NCBI RefSeq assembly: GCF_009765215.1
Contig: NZ_VLNV01000004.1
Location: 186,001-250,000 of the forward strand
DNA: 64,000 bases
Direction: 5' to 3'
From: Lysobacter prati
Lineage (GTDB): Bacteria > Pseudomonadota > Gammaproteobacteria > Xanthomonadales > Xanthomonadaceae
Shown here piece after piece: positions 54,912-64,000 of the stretch (positions are counted from its first letter, which is position 1; each line of letters opens with the position of its first letter). Position numbers and translations under genes: made by a program. The notes under the pieces were generated by a model, which was not told the DNA's origin, made no database searches, and saw only the letters and a list, made by a program, of their open reading frames with translations.

Positions 54912-56705
54912 TTACTTCTTCTTCGGGATGTACAGGTCGGTGATCGTGCCTTCGTACACTTCCGCCGCCATGCCCACCGATTCGCTCAAGGTCGGGTGCG
55001 GGTGGATCGTGTTGCCGATATCGGCCGCTTCTGCGCCCATCTCGATCGCCAGTGCCACTTCGGTGATCAGGTCGCCGGCATGCACGCCGACGATGCCGCC
55101 GCCGATGATGCGATGGGTCTTCTCGTCGAAGATCAGCTTGGTGAAGCCTTCGCTGCGGCCAATGCCGACCGCGCGCGCCGAAGCCGCCCACGGGAACTTG
55201 CCGACACCAATGTTCAGGCCCTTGGCCTTGGCTTCGGTCTCGGTCACGCCGACCCAGGCAATTTCCGGATCGGTGTAGGCCACCGACGGGACCACACGCG
55301 CCACCCACTCGCGCTTCTCGCCGGCGGCCACTTCCGCCGCCAGCTTGCCTTCGTGCGTGGCCTTGTGCGCCAGCATCGGCTGGCCGACGAGATCGCCGAT
55401 GGCGAAGATGTGCTGAACATTCGTGCGCATCTGCCGGTCGACCGGGATGAAACCGCGGTCGGTGACCTGCACGCCGGCCTTGTCGGCATCGATCTTGCCG
55501 CCGTTGGGCGAGCGGCCGACTGCCACGAGCACACGATCGAAGGTCATCGGCGCCGGCGCGGCATCGCCTTCGAACGAGACAGTGATGCCTTGCTTGCCCG
55601 CTTCGACGGTGGTCGCCTTGGCCTTGAGGTGCACGGCCACGCCCTGCTTCTTCAGGCGATCGGCAAGCGGCCTGACCAGGTCCTTGTCGGTGCCCGGCAT
55701 CAGCTGTTCCATGAACTCGACCACGGTCACTTCACTGCCGAGCGCCTTGTACACCGTGGCCATTTCCAGGCCGATGATGCCGCCGCCAACCACCAGCAGC
55801 TTCTTGGGCACGTCGACCAGTTCCAGCGCGTCGGTCGAATCCATCACGCGCGGATCGTCCCACGGGAAGTTCGGCAGCTTCACCGCCTGCGAACCGGCGG
55901 CGATGATGCACTGCTCGAAGCGCAGCAGCTGGGTCTTGCCGTCGTCGCCGGTGATCTCGATCTCGTTCGCCGAAACGAACTTGCCGTAGCCCTGCACCGT
56001 GCGCACCTTGCGCTGCTTGGCCATGCCGGCCAGGCCCTTGGTGAACTGGGTGACGACCTTGTTCTGCTTGAAGTCGCGCAGCTTGTCGATGTCGATCTTC
56101 GGCTTGCCGAAGTCGATGCCGATGTCGGACGAATGCGCGGCTTCCTCGATCAGCGCGGCCGCATGCAGCAGCGCCTTCGACGGGATGCAGCCGACGTTGA
56201 GGCAGACACCGCCGAGCGCGGCGTAGCGTTCGATCAGCACGGTATCGAGGCCGAGGTCGGCAGCGCGGAACGCGGCGGTATAGCCGCCGGGGCCGGAACC
56301 GAGCACGACCATGCGGCATTCGATGTCGGCCTTGCGGCCGCTGCCGGCCGCCGCCTTCGGTGCCGGGGCAGCGCTCGCAGGTGCCGGCGTTGGCGCAGGT
56401 GCCGCAGCCGGTGCCGCAGCAGCGGCCGGTGCAGGTGCCGCAGCGGGAGCCTTTGCTTCAGCAGCGCCAGCGCTTTCGAGGATCGCGATCACCGCGCCCT
56501 CGGCCACCTTGTCGCCCACCTTGACCTTGATCTCCTTGACCACGCCATCGGCCGACGACGGCACTTCCATCGTCGCCTTGTCCGATTCCAGCGTGAGCAG
56601 GCCCTGATCCTTCTTCACCGTGTCGCCGACCGCGACCAGCAATTCGATCACCGGCACGCCGTCGTAATCGCCGATGTCCGGCACCTTGACTTCAATGGTC
56701 GCCAT
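54912..56705 (-). CDS. lpdA: Dihydrolipoyl dehydrogenase (E3) with N-terminal lipoyl domain
   Basis: 597 residues. Residues 1-80 are a lipoyl domain (lipoyl-lysine in [13 protein letters not shown]), followed by an Ala/Pro-rich linker (about 85-125) and a complete E3: FAD site [20 protein letters not shown], redox disulfide [20 protein letters not shown] site [17 protein letters not shown], and C-terminal [17 protein letters not shown]. It reoxidises lipoamide in the pyruvate dehydrogenase complex. AGGAG lies 6 bp before the ATG. The extra lipoyl domain means E3 itself can take part in acyl-group shuttling. Confidence 0.96.
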   Translation of the reverse strand: MATIEVKVPDIGDYDGVPVIELLVAVGDTVKKDQGLLTLESDKATMEVPSSADGVVKEIKVKVGDKVAEGAVIAILESAGAAEAKAPAAAPAPAAAAAPAAAPAPTPAPASAAPAPKAAAGSGRKADIECRMVVLGSGPGGYTAAFRAADLGLDTVLIERYAALGGVCLNVGCIPSKALLHAAALIEEAAHSSDIGIDFGKPKIDIDKLRDFKQNKVVTQFTKGLAGMAKQRKVRTVQGYGKFVSANEIEITGDDGKTQLLRFEQCIIAAGSQAVKLPNFPWDDPRVMDSTDALELVDVPKKLLVVGGGIIGLEMATVYKALGSEVTVVEFMEQLMPGTDKDLVRPLADRLKKQGVAVHLKAKATTVEAGKQGITVSFEGDAAPAPMTFDRVLVAVGRSPNGGKIDADKAGVQVTDRGFIPVDRQMRTNVQHIFAIGDLVGQPMLAHKATHEGKLAAEVAAGEKREWVARVVPSVAYTDPEIAWVGVTETEAKAKGLNIGVGKFPWAASARAVGIGRSEGFTKLIFDEKTHRIIGGGIVGVHAGDLITEVALAIEMGAEAADIGNTIHPHPTLSESVGMAAEVYEGTITDLYIPKKK

Positions 56706-56720
56706 GCAATTCTCCTGCGC

Positions 56721-57365
56721 TCAACCGGTGGCGCCGGTGAGCGATTGTTCCAGTTCGTCAAGCTTCTCTTCGAGCTTGCGCCAGCGCTTGATGCGCTTTT
56801 CGTCGCTGTCGTCGGTGGCCTCGATCAGCAGGCCGACCTGCTCCATCAGTCGGCTGGCAGGCCCGCAGGCGGGCTGCAGACCGCTGACACGCAGGTCGTC
56901 GACGACGAAGAGCAGCACTTCGTCGTCGTGGAACTGTGCGGTGCGGTCCGCCGGCACCTGCGTGCTCAGCGCACGCTGCCAGTCGGCGACCATGCGCCGC
57001 GCCAGCGCGGCCGGCATCGGCACCTGCTGCACGTCGGGCTGCTGGCCCACGCGCAATTCGCGCTTGCCGTCACTCCAGACCTGGATGCGTTCATCGGCCT
57101 GGCTGAAGCGAAGCGTCCAGTCGCCATCGCCTGCACCGGCGAACAGTTGCACGCCGCTTTCGACGCTGCGCGCCGGCAGGCGGGTCATGCTCAGCGTCGG
57201 CTTGGCGCCGGCGGCGAACAGGCCTTCGACCGCCGAACCGTAGTTCTCGGTCGCCGGCGGCCAGCCACGGCCGAGGTCGAGGTTGCACACGTCGTCGGCG
57301 TGCGCACTTGCCGCTGCCTGTACGGCCAGCAGGCTCGCCATCAGGTACAGCACGCGCAGCCTCAC
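56721..57365 (-). CDS. Secreted protein of unknown function between aceF and lpdA
   Basis: 214 residues from the GTG at 57365, which overlaps the aceF stop by 4 bp (GTGA). A signal peptide is visible (LYLMASLLAVQAAASAHA), then a beta-rich domain (DVCNLDLGRGWPPATENYG, DGDWTLRFSQADERIQVW, VPMPAALARRMVADWQRAL) and a C-terminal coiled coil (KRIKRWRKLEEKLDELEQSL). I recognise no family. A periplasmic protein inside a dehydrogenase operon is unexpected; the short overlaps show real cotranscription. Confidence 0.75.
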   Translation of the reverse strand: MRLRVLYLMASLLAVQAAASAHADDVCNLDLGRGWPPATENYGSAVEGLFAAGAKPTLSMTRLPARSVESGVQLFAGAGDGDWTLRFSQADERIQVWSDGKRELRVGQQPDVQQVPMPAALARRMVADWQRALSTQVPADRTAQFHDDEVLLFVVDDLRVSGLQPACGPASRLMEQVGLLIEATDDSDEKRIKRWRKLEEKLDELEQSLTGATG

Positions 57366-58798
57366 AAGAGCACGCGCCGCATGTCGGCCAGCAACTGCGC
57401 CAGGTGCGCGGTGAAGCGCGCGGCCAGGGCACCGTCGATGACGCGGTGGTCGTAGCTCAGCGACAGCGGCAGGATCAGGCGCGGCGCGAACTGCTTGCCG
57501 TCCCACACCGGTCGGATCGCCGACTTCGACACACCGAGGATGGCCACTTCCGGGGCGTTGACGATCGGCGTGAACTTGGTGCCGCCGATGCCGCCGAGCG
57601 AGCTGATCGAGAAGCAGCCGCCGCTCATGTCGGCCGGGCCAAGCTTGCCGTCGCGGGCCTTCTTGGCCAGCTCGGAGGTTTCCTGGGCGATCTGGATCAC
57701 GCCCTTCTTGTCGACGTCGCGCACGACCGGGACGACCAGGCCGTTGGGCGTGTCGGCGGCGAAGCCGATGTGGAAGTACTTCTTCAGCACCAGGTTCTCG
57801 CCGCTCGCATCTAGCGAGGCATTGAAGGCCGGGTACTTCTGCATCGCCGACACCGAGGCCTTCATCAGGAAGGCGAGCATTGTCAGCTTGATGCCAGCCT
57901 TCTCGTTTTCCTTGTTGAGCGCGACCCGCAGCTCTTCCAGGTCGGTGATGTCGGCGTCGTCGTGCTGGGTGACGTGCGGGATCATCGCCCAGTTGCGCGA
58001 GAGGTTCGCACCCGACAGCTTCTGGATGCGCGACAGCGGCTTGGTCTCGGTCTCGCCGAACTTGCTGAAGTCGATCTTCGGCCACGGCAGCAGGTTGAGG
58101 CCGCCGCCCAGTGCCACCGTCGCTCCGGCTGCCGCCGGTGCGGCGCCGCCCGCCATCACGCCCTTCACGAACTTCGACACGTCATCCTTGCTGATGCGCC
58201 CACCGCGCTCGCTGCCCGCGACCTGCGCCAGATCGACGCCGAGCTCGCGTGCGTACAGGCGTACCGCCGGGCTGGCATAGGGAACCTTGTCGGGCATCAG
58301 TTCGTCGGCGCCGAAGGTCACCGGCGGCGTCCGCGGCGGCATCGCTTCGGGATCCGTGCCCGGACGCTGCGCGTCGATCGAGGCCTGGGCAATGCGATCT
58401 GCCTGCGCCGGTACGACGACCGGCTCGACCTGGGTGCCGGTCTCGGCGGTCTTGACCTGCTGCGACGGCGCGGCCGGTTCGGCGCGCGGCGGCTCGGCGG
58501 GCTTGGCCGGAGCGGCGGGGGCAGCCGGTGCAGCAGCGGTTGCTCCCGCGCCCGCCTCGGACGGTTCGATCAGTGCAACGACGCTGCCCTCGGACAGTTC
58601 GTCGCCGATCTTGACCTTGAGCTCGCGCACGACACCGGCAAAGGGCGCCGGGACTTCCAGCGTCGCTTTGTCGGACTCCAGCGTGACCAGTCCCTGGTCC
58701 ACTTTCACTGTGTCGCCGACGGCAACCAGCAGTTCGATCACGGGCACGCCGTCGTAGTCCCCGATGTCGGGAACGCGCGCTTCTTTGAGGTCAGCCAT
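57362..58798 (-). CDS. aceF: Dihydrolipoamide acetyltransferase (E2) of pyruvate dehydrogenase
   Basis: 478 residues from the ATG at 58798. One lipoyl domain ([17 protein letters not shown]), an Ala/Pro linker, a peripheral-subunit binding domain (about 185-225, YASPAVRLYARELGVDL and GGRISKDDVSKFV) and a catalytic domain with SLSYDHRVIDGALAARF. It moves acetyl from E1 to CoA. The E1 gene (aceE) is not in the window. Confidence 0.96.
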   Translation of the reverse strand: MADLKEARVPDIGDYDGVPVIELLVAVGDTVKVDQGLVTLESDKATLEVPAPFAGVVRELKVKIGDELSEGSVVALIEPSEAGAGATAAAPAAPAAPAKPAEPPRAEPAAPSQQVKTAETGTQVEPVVVPAQADRIAQASIDAQRPGTDPEAMPPRTPPVTFGADELMPDKVPYASPAVRLYARELGVDLAQVAGSERGGRISKDDVSKFVKGVMAGGAAPAAAGATVALGGGLNLLPWPKIDFSKFGETETKPLSRIQKLSGANLSRNWAMIPHVTQHDDADITDLEELRVALNKENEKAGIKLTMLAFLMKASVSAMQKYPAFNASLDASGENLVLKKYFHIGFAADTPNGLVVPVVRDVDKKGVIQIAQETSELAKKARDGKLGPADMSGGCFSISSLGGIGGTKFTPIVNAPEVAILGVSKSAIRPVWDGKQFAPRLILPLSLSYDHRVIDGALAARFTAHLAQLLADMRRVLL

Positions 58799-58903
58799 GT
58801 GTGGGGGTCCGGCAGTACGCGAAAACCCTATTGTGCGTCTTGCCAGCGACTGCGCCAACAGCAGGCGACATACGTCACGGTATTGGCCTGCAGCGCCGCC
58901 AGG

Positions 58904-59725
58904 TCACCGCGCCCGGGCCCGGGCCGCCTCGGCCGCGGCGTCCTGTTCGGGGCTGGCATCATCCTTGTCGGGGCGCGGCTGACGGTTGGCCTCCATCAGA
59001 TTCAGCGGCTGCCCGTTGGGCAACCGGAACTCCAGGGCATCGTCGATCCGATCGAGCTCGACCATGCGTCGGCACAGACCGTCGGCCCGCTGCTCCAATG
59101 CCTTGGCCCGTGGCTGGACCCGTGCCTCGATCTGTGCGTCCAGGTTCTCCAGACGCTTGAGGCGGCTGGCATCACCACTGAAGGCGGCACCCAGGGCGCC
59201 GCTGACGATGTCACCGATCATGCTCGGGATCACTTCGGCCACCGCTTCGCCGATGCCTTGGCCCAGGTCGTCGCCGTTGAAGCGCGTGGCAGTCACCGAC
59301 CGCGCCAGCCGCGTGTCGATCTTCGCCCGCGCCCGCTCGACCTTGGCCTGTGCCGCCTTCGGGTCGCTGCTGAAGCCGGCCGAGACTTCGCCCAGCACGG
59401 TAAAGGCGATGTCGGCTGCTTCGCGTCCGATCGCCTGCGCTTCGGGCATCGCCGCCCTCGCCCCTTTCTCGAAATCGGCGATGCGTTGCGAGTCGGCGCT
59501 GCTCAGGGTTACCCAGCGGTCATCGACGAACAGCTTGCCTTGGCGCATCACGATCGCCCTGGGCACGCCGCTGTCACGGGTGAGGATGACGCTGCGCTCG
59601 TCGAGCGTCAGGTCGTAGTCACTGTCCATGTTGCACGACATGTCCACGTTCACATCCGCGGCTTGCGCGCATGCGACCGGCAACGACAGAGCAATGAGCA
59701 CACCGGGCAAAGACAAGTTGCGCAT
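58904..59725 (-). CDS. DUF2884 periplasmic protein (YggN-like)
   Basis: 273 residues from the ATG at 59725; signal peptide ends near ACAQAA. VNVDMSCNMDSDYDLTLDERS, a C-terminal LCRRMVELDRIDDALEFRLP and the Ala-rich tail fit DUF2884/YggN. Function unknown. It follows the promoter region of aceF on the same strand. Confidence 0.78.
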   Translation of the reverse strand: MRNLSLPGVLIALSLPVACAQAADVNVDMSCNMDSDYDLTLDERSVILTRDSGVPRAIVMRQGKLFVDDRWVTLSSADSQRIADFEKGARAAMPEAQAIGREAADIAFTVLGEVSAGFSSDPKAAQAKVERARAKIDTRLARSVTATRFNGDDLGQGIGEAVAEVIPSMIGDIVSGALGAAFSGDASRLKRLENLDAQIEARVQPRAKALEQRADGLCRRMVELDRIDDALEFRLPNGQPLNLMEANRQPRPDKDDASPEQDAAAEAARARAR

Positions 59726-60021
59726 GGCCGACCCCCGTGATTGCTGGAGGCCATATCTTGCAGCTTTCAAGCGGCGATGTCCCCTGTCGTGCGTCGCGCG
59801 CCTGATGCAGCAACGGCCATCGCCGACGGGCCGTCACCGAAAGTTCATGCGCCGCATGTTTACGCGCGCACGCCAGTGAACACGAAGCTTCACGCCAAAG
59901 TTCCGCGCTGTGCGAGCGCAGGGCAAGAACGGTTCATGCATCGCTGGCTAGGGTAGTCGCGCCTTCCCCCAAGGCAGCCTGCAAAGGCTCAGATCGTTCT
60001 CAATAATGAGGAGTCCTCTCC
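59726..60021. other. Divergent intergenic region before the OmpW-like gene, no gene seen
   Basis: 296 bp between the DUF2884 gene and the OmpW-like gene. It must carry two promoters. I see no tRNA, no strong palindrome and no open frame with a ribosome-binding site, apart from the AATGAGGAG that serves the downstream gene. Confidence 0.4.
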
Positions 60022-60672
60022 ATGATGCATTTTCGTCATTTGACCCTGGCCGTCGTGGCCACTCTCGCCATCGCCCCGGCCGCTTTCGCCCAGGACACCA
60101 GCACCGATACCAGCGGCAAGCGCTTCGCCGTGGTCGGTGGCTACGCATTGGCCGAACCGACCAGCAATCCGCAGATCGCCGGCACCCGCACCAATGTCGA
60201 CGGTGACGGCGCCGCCACGCTGAGCGCCAGTTGGTACGCCACCGACAACATCGCCATCGAGGCATGGGGCGCGGCCGACAAGTTCGGCAATCGCGTACGC
60301 ACGCCCAACGGCAAGGTCGCCAGCATCGACAGCCAGCCGTATGCGCTGAGCGGCCAGTACCATTTCGGCACGCCCGCCAGCACCCTTCGCCCGTTCGTCG
60401 GCCTGGGCTACTTCGAAGCCAACGTCGACGGCGAGAAGGCCGAGCCGACCGGCGCGCTTGCCGGCCAGCGTATTGGCGTGGGCACCGCCAAGGGCGCGAT
60501 GGCCACCGCCGGCGTCGACGTCAACATCACCCCGACCTGGTTTGCGCGCGCCGATGTGCGCTACATGCAGGACACCACCGGCCAGCCGGACGTGACCGTC
60601 GATGGCGCGAAGGTCGGCAAGGCCGAGCTGAATCCGGTCGTGCTCGGCGTGGGCGTGGGCGCACGCTTCTAA
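60022..60672 (+). CDS. OmpW-like outer-membrane beta-barrel protein
   Basis: 216 residues. Signal peptide MMHFRHLTLAVVATLAIAPA ending AFAQ, then eight amphipathic strands (FAVVGGYALAEPTS, ATLSASWYATDNIAIEAWGA, LRPFVGLGYFEANV, TPTWFARADVRYM) ending in GVGVGARF with a terminal Phe. OmpW family by pattern; the ligand is not evident. GAGGAG lies before the ATG and a strong terminator follows. Confidence 0.8.
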   Translation: MMHFRHLTLAVVATLAIAPAAFAQDTSTDTSGKRFAVVGGYALAEPTSNPQIAGTRTNVDGDGAATLSASWYATDNIAIEAWGAADKFGNRVRTPNGKVASIDSQPYALSGQYHFGTPASTLRPFVGLGYFEANVDGEKAEPTGALAGQRIGVGTAKGAMATAGVDVNITPTWFARADVRYMQDTTGQPDVTVDGAKVGKAELNPVVLGVGVGARF

Positions 60673-60693
60673 GCGCACGACTTGCAAGCTACG

Positions 60694-60724
60694 ACAACGG
60701 GCCCCGAGCGGGCCCGTTGTTCTT
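60694..60724 (+). terminator. Rho-independent terminator after the OmpW-like gene
   Basis: ACAACGGGCCC (60694-60704), loop CGAGC, GGGCCCGTTGT (60710-60720), followed by TCTT: an 11-bp perfect stem and short T-rich tail. Confidence 0.8.
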
Positions 60725-60836
60725 CACGCGCCGATGACACCGCGGCCAGGCGCCACAGCGCGGGTCCACAGGCGTTCACACCGCAATCACCGCTCACAGT
60801 TAGGGTCGCGGTGTTTCCAAAAGGCAGGAGTCACGC

Positions 60837-61031
60837 ATGACGACCAAGCTCGACAAACCGCTGCGTCGCGAAATCCAGATCGAAGAACGCCCCTATACGC
60901 TGACCATCGATGCCGATGGCCTCAAGCTGGTCGAAAAGGGTCGCCGCAACGGCCATGAAGTGCGCTGGGCCGACCTGGTCGGCGGCAATACCGCCCTGTC
61001 GGCGGCGCTCAACGCCAGCACTGAAAACTAA
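60837..61031 (+). CDS. Small conserved-looking protein (64 aa), unknown
   Basis: 64 residues preceded by a strong GCAGGAG. It is polar, with beta-strand-like repeats (REIQIEERPYTLTIDADGLK) and an end NTALSAALNAS. I recognise no function; it looks like a single small cytosolic domain. Confidence 0.72.
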   Translation: MTTKLDKPLRREIQIEERPYTLTIDADGLKLVEKGRRNGHEVRWADLVGGNTALSAALNASTEN

Positions 61032-61112
61032 CCGCCGCCTCACCGCGGCCGATCGAATCGAAGGCGCGGCTCGCTTCGCCGCGCCATCTTCCCCTGACCG
61101 CCTCGCCGCGGC

Positions 61113-62000
61113 TCAGGGGTGTTCGGCTTCAGCGTGCACGCGCTCGCGGCGCAGCAGGTACAGGCCGCTGGCAATGATGATCCCGGCGCCGAGCCAGGTG
61201 ATTGCATCGGGCAGAACGCCCCACAGCGTGAGATCGAGCAGCACCCCCCAGACTAGGGCGGTGTACTCCAGCGGCGCGATCAGCGACGCCTCGCCCATGC
61301 GGAAGGCCTCGGTGATGGCGTACTGGCCAAGCGCGCCGGCCACGCCGATCCCGGCGATCAGCCACACGTCCTCGCTGCGGATCGGCACCCACTGCGGCCA
61401 CGCCAGCACGCCGGCGCCAACGGCGATCATCGCCATCAGCCAGACCATCATCGATTGAGTGCTGTCGGTGCGCGCGAGGATGCGCACGGTGATCGCGCTG
61501 ACCGAGTACATCAGCGCCGCCACCAGCACCGCCAGCGCGGCCAGGCTCACCAGCCCCTCGCCCGTGGGTCGCAGCAACACCAGCACGCCGATCAGGCCGA
61601 CGGCAATCGCCGTCCAGCGCCGCGGCCCGACCTTCTCGCCCAGGAACGGCACCGACATCGCGGTGATGATCAGCGGCGCGACGAAGAAGATCGAGTACGT
61701 GGTCGACAGCGGCATACGCGCCACTGCGTAGACGAAGGCGGCCATCATCGCCACGCCCAGCACGCCGCGCAGCAGGTGCAGCGACCAGCGCACGCGGAAC
61801 AGCGGCGCCACACCGACCGTGGCCAGCGCCCACACCAGCACCAGCGGCAGCGAGGCTGCGCCACGCAGCGAGGCAACCTGGAACGGCGGGTAGTGCGCCG
61901 ACAGCTGCTTGAGGCCGGCGTCCATCATCGCGAACAGCGCGACGGCGACCAGCATGGTCAGCATGGCGCGGGTGCGGTGTGGGTTGTGGCCGGTGGGCAC
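61113..62000 (-). CDS. EamA/DMT-family membrane transporter
   Basis: 295 residues from a GTG at 62000, only 2 bp after the stop of the alcohol dehydrogenase gene; an ATG at 61964 is the alternative. About ten membrane helices in two EamA repeats (FAMMDAGLKQLSAHYPPFQV, MPLSTTYSIFFVAPLIITAM, TAIAVGLIGVLVLL, LEYTALVWGVLLDLTLWG). It is likely a small-metabolite exporter; the substrate is unknown. Confidence 0.87.
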   Translation of the reverse strand: MPTGHNPHRTRAMLTMLVAVALFAMMDAGLKQLSAHYPPFQVASLRGAASLPLVLVWALATVGVAPLFRVRWSLHLLRGVLGVAMMAAFVYAVARMPLSTTYSIFFVAPLIITAMSVPFLGEKVGPRRWTAIAVGLIGVLVLLRPTGEGLVSLAALAVLVAALMYSVSAITVRILARTDSTQSMMVWLMAMIAVGAGVLAWPQWVPIRSEDVWLIAGIGVAGALGQYAITEAFRMGEASLIAPLEYTALVWGVLLDLTLWGVLPDAITWLGAGIIIASGLYLLRRERVHAEAEHP

Positions 62001-62002
62001 GA

Positions 62003-63082
62003 TCAATCGCCCTGCGACGCCCAGCGGCCGATGTCGATCACGAAGCGGTAGCGCACGTCCGCCTTGAGCATGCGCTCGTAGGCATCGTTGACCTGCTCGA
62101 TGCCGATCAGTTCGATGTCGGAGGCGACGCCATGCTCGGCGCAGAAATCCAGCATCTCCTGGATTTCGGCGATGCCGCCGATCATCGAACCGGCCAGGCG
62201 CCGGCGCCGGCGGATCAGCGTCCCGGCCGCCACCGCCTGCGGGGCATCGGGGATGCCGAGCAGGACCATGGTGCCGTCGAGCTTGAGCAGCTCCAGGTAG
62301 GGGTTGTAGTCGTGCGCGGCGGAGACCGTGTCGAGGATGTAGTCGAATTGCTGCGCGAGTGCCTTGAAGACGGTGCCGTCGCGCGTGGCGGCGAAATCCT
62401 TCGCGCCGAGCGCGAGCGCATCGGCGCGCTTGGATTCCGACGTGCTCAGGACCGTGACTTCGGCGCCCAGGGCCACCGCCAGCTTTACGCCCATGTGCCC
62501 CAGTCCGCCCAGGCCGACCACGGCGACCTTGTCGCCCGCCTTGACGCCGAAGTGCTTGAGCGGCGACCAGGTGGTGATGCCGGCGCACAGCAGCGGCGCG
62601 GCGCGGTCGAGCGGGATGGACGACGGGATCCGCAGCACGTACGCCTCATCCACGGTGATGCGCGTGGAGTAACCGCCGTAGGTGGGCCGCGACTTGTCGA
62701 AGCGGCGGTCGTCCGGGTTGCGCTCGAAGCTGTTGTAGGTGCCGCTCATGCCCAGCTCGCAGAACTGCTCCTCGCCGGACCGGCAATTGGCACAGCTGCG
62801 GCAGGAGTCGACGAACACGCCCACGCCCACGTTGTCGCCAACGACGAACTTCGCCACCTGCGCGCCGACGCTGGCGACCCGGCCAACGATCTCGTGCCCC
62901 GGCACCATCGGGAAGCTCGAACTGCCCCACTCGTCCCGGACCTGGTGCATGTCGGAGTGGCAGACGCCGCAGTAGAGAATGTCGATCAGCACCTCGGTCG
63001 GGCCGGGTTCGCGACGCTCGATGGTGAAGGGGGCGAGCGGCGAACGGGCATCGGCCACGGCGTAGGCGGGCGTCTTGAGCAT
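62003..63082 (-). CDS. Zinc-dependent NAD(P) alcohol dehydrogenase, cinnamyl-alcohol/YahK type
   Basis: 359 residues from the ATG at 63082. Catalytic zinc ligands CGVCHSD and GHEIVGRV, structural zinc motif CRSCANCRSGEEQFC, cofactor fold VAVVGLGGLGHMGVKLAVA, and STSESKRADALALGA, whose Ser in place of an acidic residue suggests NADP(H). It reduces aldehydes or oxidises alcohols. An ATG at 63097 is also in frame. It is translationally close to the EamA transporter. Confidence 0.92.
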   Translation of the reverse strand: MLKTPAYAVADARSPLAPFTIERREPGPTEVLIDILYCGVCHSDMHQVRDEWGSSSFPMVPGHEIVGRVASVGAQVAKFVVGDNVGVGVFVDSCRSCANCRSGEEQFCELGMSGTYNSFERNPDDRRFDKSRPTYGGYSTRITVDEAYVLRIPSSIPLDRAAPLLCAGITTWSPLKHFGVKAGDKVAVVGLGGLGHMGVKLAVALGAEVTVLSTSESKRADALALGAKDFAATRDGTVFKALAQQFDYILDTVSAAHDYNPYLELLKLDGTMVLLGIPDAPQAVAAGTLIRRRRRLAGSMIGGIAEIQEMLDFCAEHGVASDIELIGIEQVNDAYERMLKADVRYRFVIDIGRWASQGD

Positions 63083-63244
63083 GGTGCGTCCAGGCATCTT
63101 TCGGGCACGAGTGGGCCGCCAGTCTAGCCCCCGCCGGAGCCTCACCGCGCGTGCGCAGGCGCAACGCAGCGTGCCGTGGCTGCGCGACGACGCGGCCTGC
63201 GCTACGCTTTGCGCCCCCGAATTTGCGTTCTGCTGGAGCCGGCC

Positions 63245-63727
63245 ATGCCTTCGTTTGACGTCATTTCCGAAGTCGACACCCACGAGTTGACCAATGCCGT
63301 CGACCAGGCCAACCGCGAGCTCGGCACGCGCTTCGACTTCAAGGGCGTCGATGCCAAGTTCGAGCTGGACGACCAGGTGATCAGCCAATCGGCGCCCAGC
63401 GACTTCCAGCTCAAGCAGATAAACGACATCCTGCGTGCACGCCTGATCGCCCGCGGCATCGATGCGCGCTGCCTGGAATTCGGCGACGTCGAGACCAATC
63501 TGGCCGGCGCGCGCCAGAAGATCACCGTCAAGCAGGGCATCGAGCGCGAGCTGGCCAAGAAGATCCAGGCTGCCCTCAAGGACGCCAAGATCAAGGTCGA
63601 CAGCCAGATCAACGGCGACAAACTGCGCGTCAATGGCAAGAAGCGCGACGACCTGCAGGCGGCCATCGCCCTGCTCAAGTCCGCCGAGTACGAACGTCCG
63701 CTGCAGTTCGACAACTTCCGCGACTGA
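63245..63727 (+). CDS. YajQ-family nucleotide-binding protein
   Basis: 160 residues: PSFDVISEVDTHELTNAVDQ, TRFDFKGVDAKFE, KKIQAALKDAKIKVDSQI and the ending RPLQFDNFRD are the YajQ signature. Relatives in Xanthomonas bind cyclic di-GMP and act with a LysR-type regulator; that role here is inference. It is divergent from the alcohol dehydrogenase gene. Confidence 0.92.
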   Translation: MPSFDVISEVDTHELTNAVDQANRELGTRFDFKGVDAKFELDDQVISQSAPSDFQLKQINDILRARLIARGIDARCLEFGDVETNLAGARQKITVKQGIERELAKKIQAALKDAKIKVDSQINGDKLRVNGKKRDDLQAAIALLKSAEYERPLQFDNFRD

Positions 63728-63734
63728 GGCTTTG

Positions 63735-64000
63735 ATGACCGGCGAAGACCCCATCATTGCCACCCGGCGCTGGCTCGAACGCGCGGTGATCGGGTTGAAC
63801 CTGTGCCCGTTCGCCAAGGCGGTGTACGTCAAGGAGCAGGTGCGGTTCGTGCTGAGCGAGGCGACGACGCCCGAGGCGCTGCGCGAGGAACTCGCTTCCG
63901 AACTGGCACTGCTGGCAGCGACGGAGCCGGAGCAGACCGACACGACCCTGCTGGTCCATCCGCAGGTGCTCGGCGATTTCCTCGAATACAACGACTTCCT
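63735..64000 (+). CDS. DUF1415 protein, 3' end cut by the window
   Basis: About 88 residues are visible from the ATG at 63735 (RRWLERAVIGLNLCPFAKAV, LLVHPQVLGDFLEYNDF), which is the start of the DUF1415 family; full-length members are about 190-200 residues, so roughly half is missing. Function unknown. It starts 7 bp after the yajQ-type gene and is probably cotranscribed. Confidence 0.88.
   Translation, partial: MTGEDPIIATRRWLERAVIGLNLCPFAKAVYVKEQVRFVLSEATTPEALREELASELALLAATEPEQTDTTLLVHPQVLGDFLEYNDF

Noticed and set aside
59859-59864. TTTACG, resembling the CGTAAA boxes, before the OmpW-like gene
   Set aside because: Only one box with no partner at an 11-bp spacing, so it is likely chance.
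61965-63991. Upstream in-frame extension of the alcohol dehydrogenase frame through the yajQ-type gene
   Set aside because: The extension runs antisense to yajQ; homology-like residues begin at the ATG near 63082.

Overview
The window is high-GC proteobacterial DNA that reads most like the Lysobacter/Xanthomonas group (family Xanthomonadaceae). This rests on gene content: a long outer-membrane TonB receptor beside a glycoside hydrolase and sugar catabolism genes, an E3 subunit with its own lipoyl domain following aceF, sequences resembling the YajQ and DUF2884 families, and short GC-rich intergenic hairpins. All taxonomy and function calls come from reading the sequence; no database search was run. 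There is no rRNA, tRNA, CRISPR array, prophage or insertion sequence that I can recognise.

Layout. (1) 1-14111: a predicted N-acetylgalactosamine acquisition and catabolism locus. A TonB-dependent receptor (cut by the window edge) and a secreted GH31 hydrolase with two carbohydrate-binding-type domains are on the minus strand; divergent from them is agaS-agaK-agaZ-agaR-agaA-MFS transporter. The likely logic is release of terminal alpha-GalNAc outside the cell or in the periplasm, uptake by the receptor and the MFS porter, phosphorylation, deacetylation, and deamination/isomerisation to tagatose-6-phosphate, under an AgaR-type repressor. (2) 14108-21274: a stress-flavoured group (GlsB/YeaQ-like membrane protein, hemerythrin, soluble histidine kinase, phospholipase-D/cardiolipin-synthase-like protein, large-subunit catalase KatE, a glycine-zipper protein with a duplicated domain). 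(3) 21363-30129: a complete kdp potassium system (kdpF, which is only 30 residues, then kdpABC and kdpDE) headed by a TorF-type porin. (4) 30381-35342: a diverged AroQ-fold protein, a small unknown protein and the yjfI-yjfJ-yjfK-yjfL-yjfM-yjfC envelope/PspA-type cluster. (5) 35407-46371: glmS and glmU (UDP-GlcNAc precursor synthesis) flanking a MacAB-like ABC exporter operon with its own NtrC-family regulator and histidine kinase, preceded by a good sigma-54 promoter and palindromic upstream sites. (6) 46509-54199: gtrA, then the complete atpIBEFHAGDC operon. (7) 54521-64000: a DUF2061 protein, E2/E3 of a 2-oxoacid (pyruvate) dehydrogenase with an unknown secreted protein between them, a DUF2884 protein, an OmpW-like barrel, an EamA transporter, a zinc alcohol dehydrogenase, YajQ and a truncated DUF1415 protein.

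The most interesting signals are regulatory and contextual. They are: the GH31 enzyme sitting in an aga locus, which suggests alpha-N-acetylgalactosaminidase activity; a six-element, exactly symmetric array of CGTAAA-type boxes with 11/33-bp phasing between the kdp-linked porin and the AroQ-like gene, with the same CGTAAA-N5-CGTAAA operator upstream of yjfI; the sigma-54/UAS module of the exporter operon; and an MFS sugar porter carrying an insertion of roughly 120 residues in a periplasmic loop.
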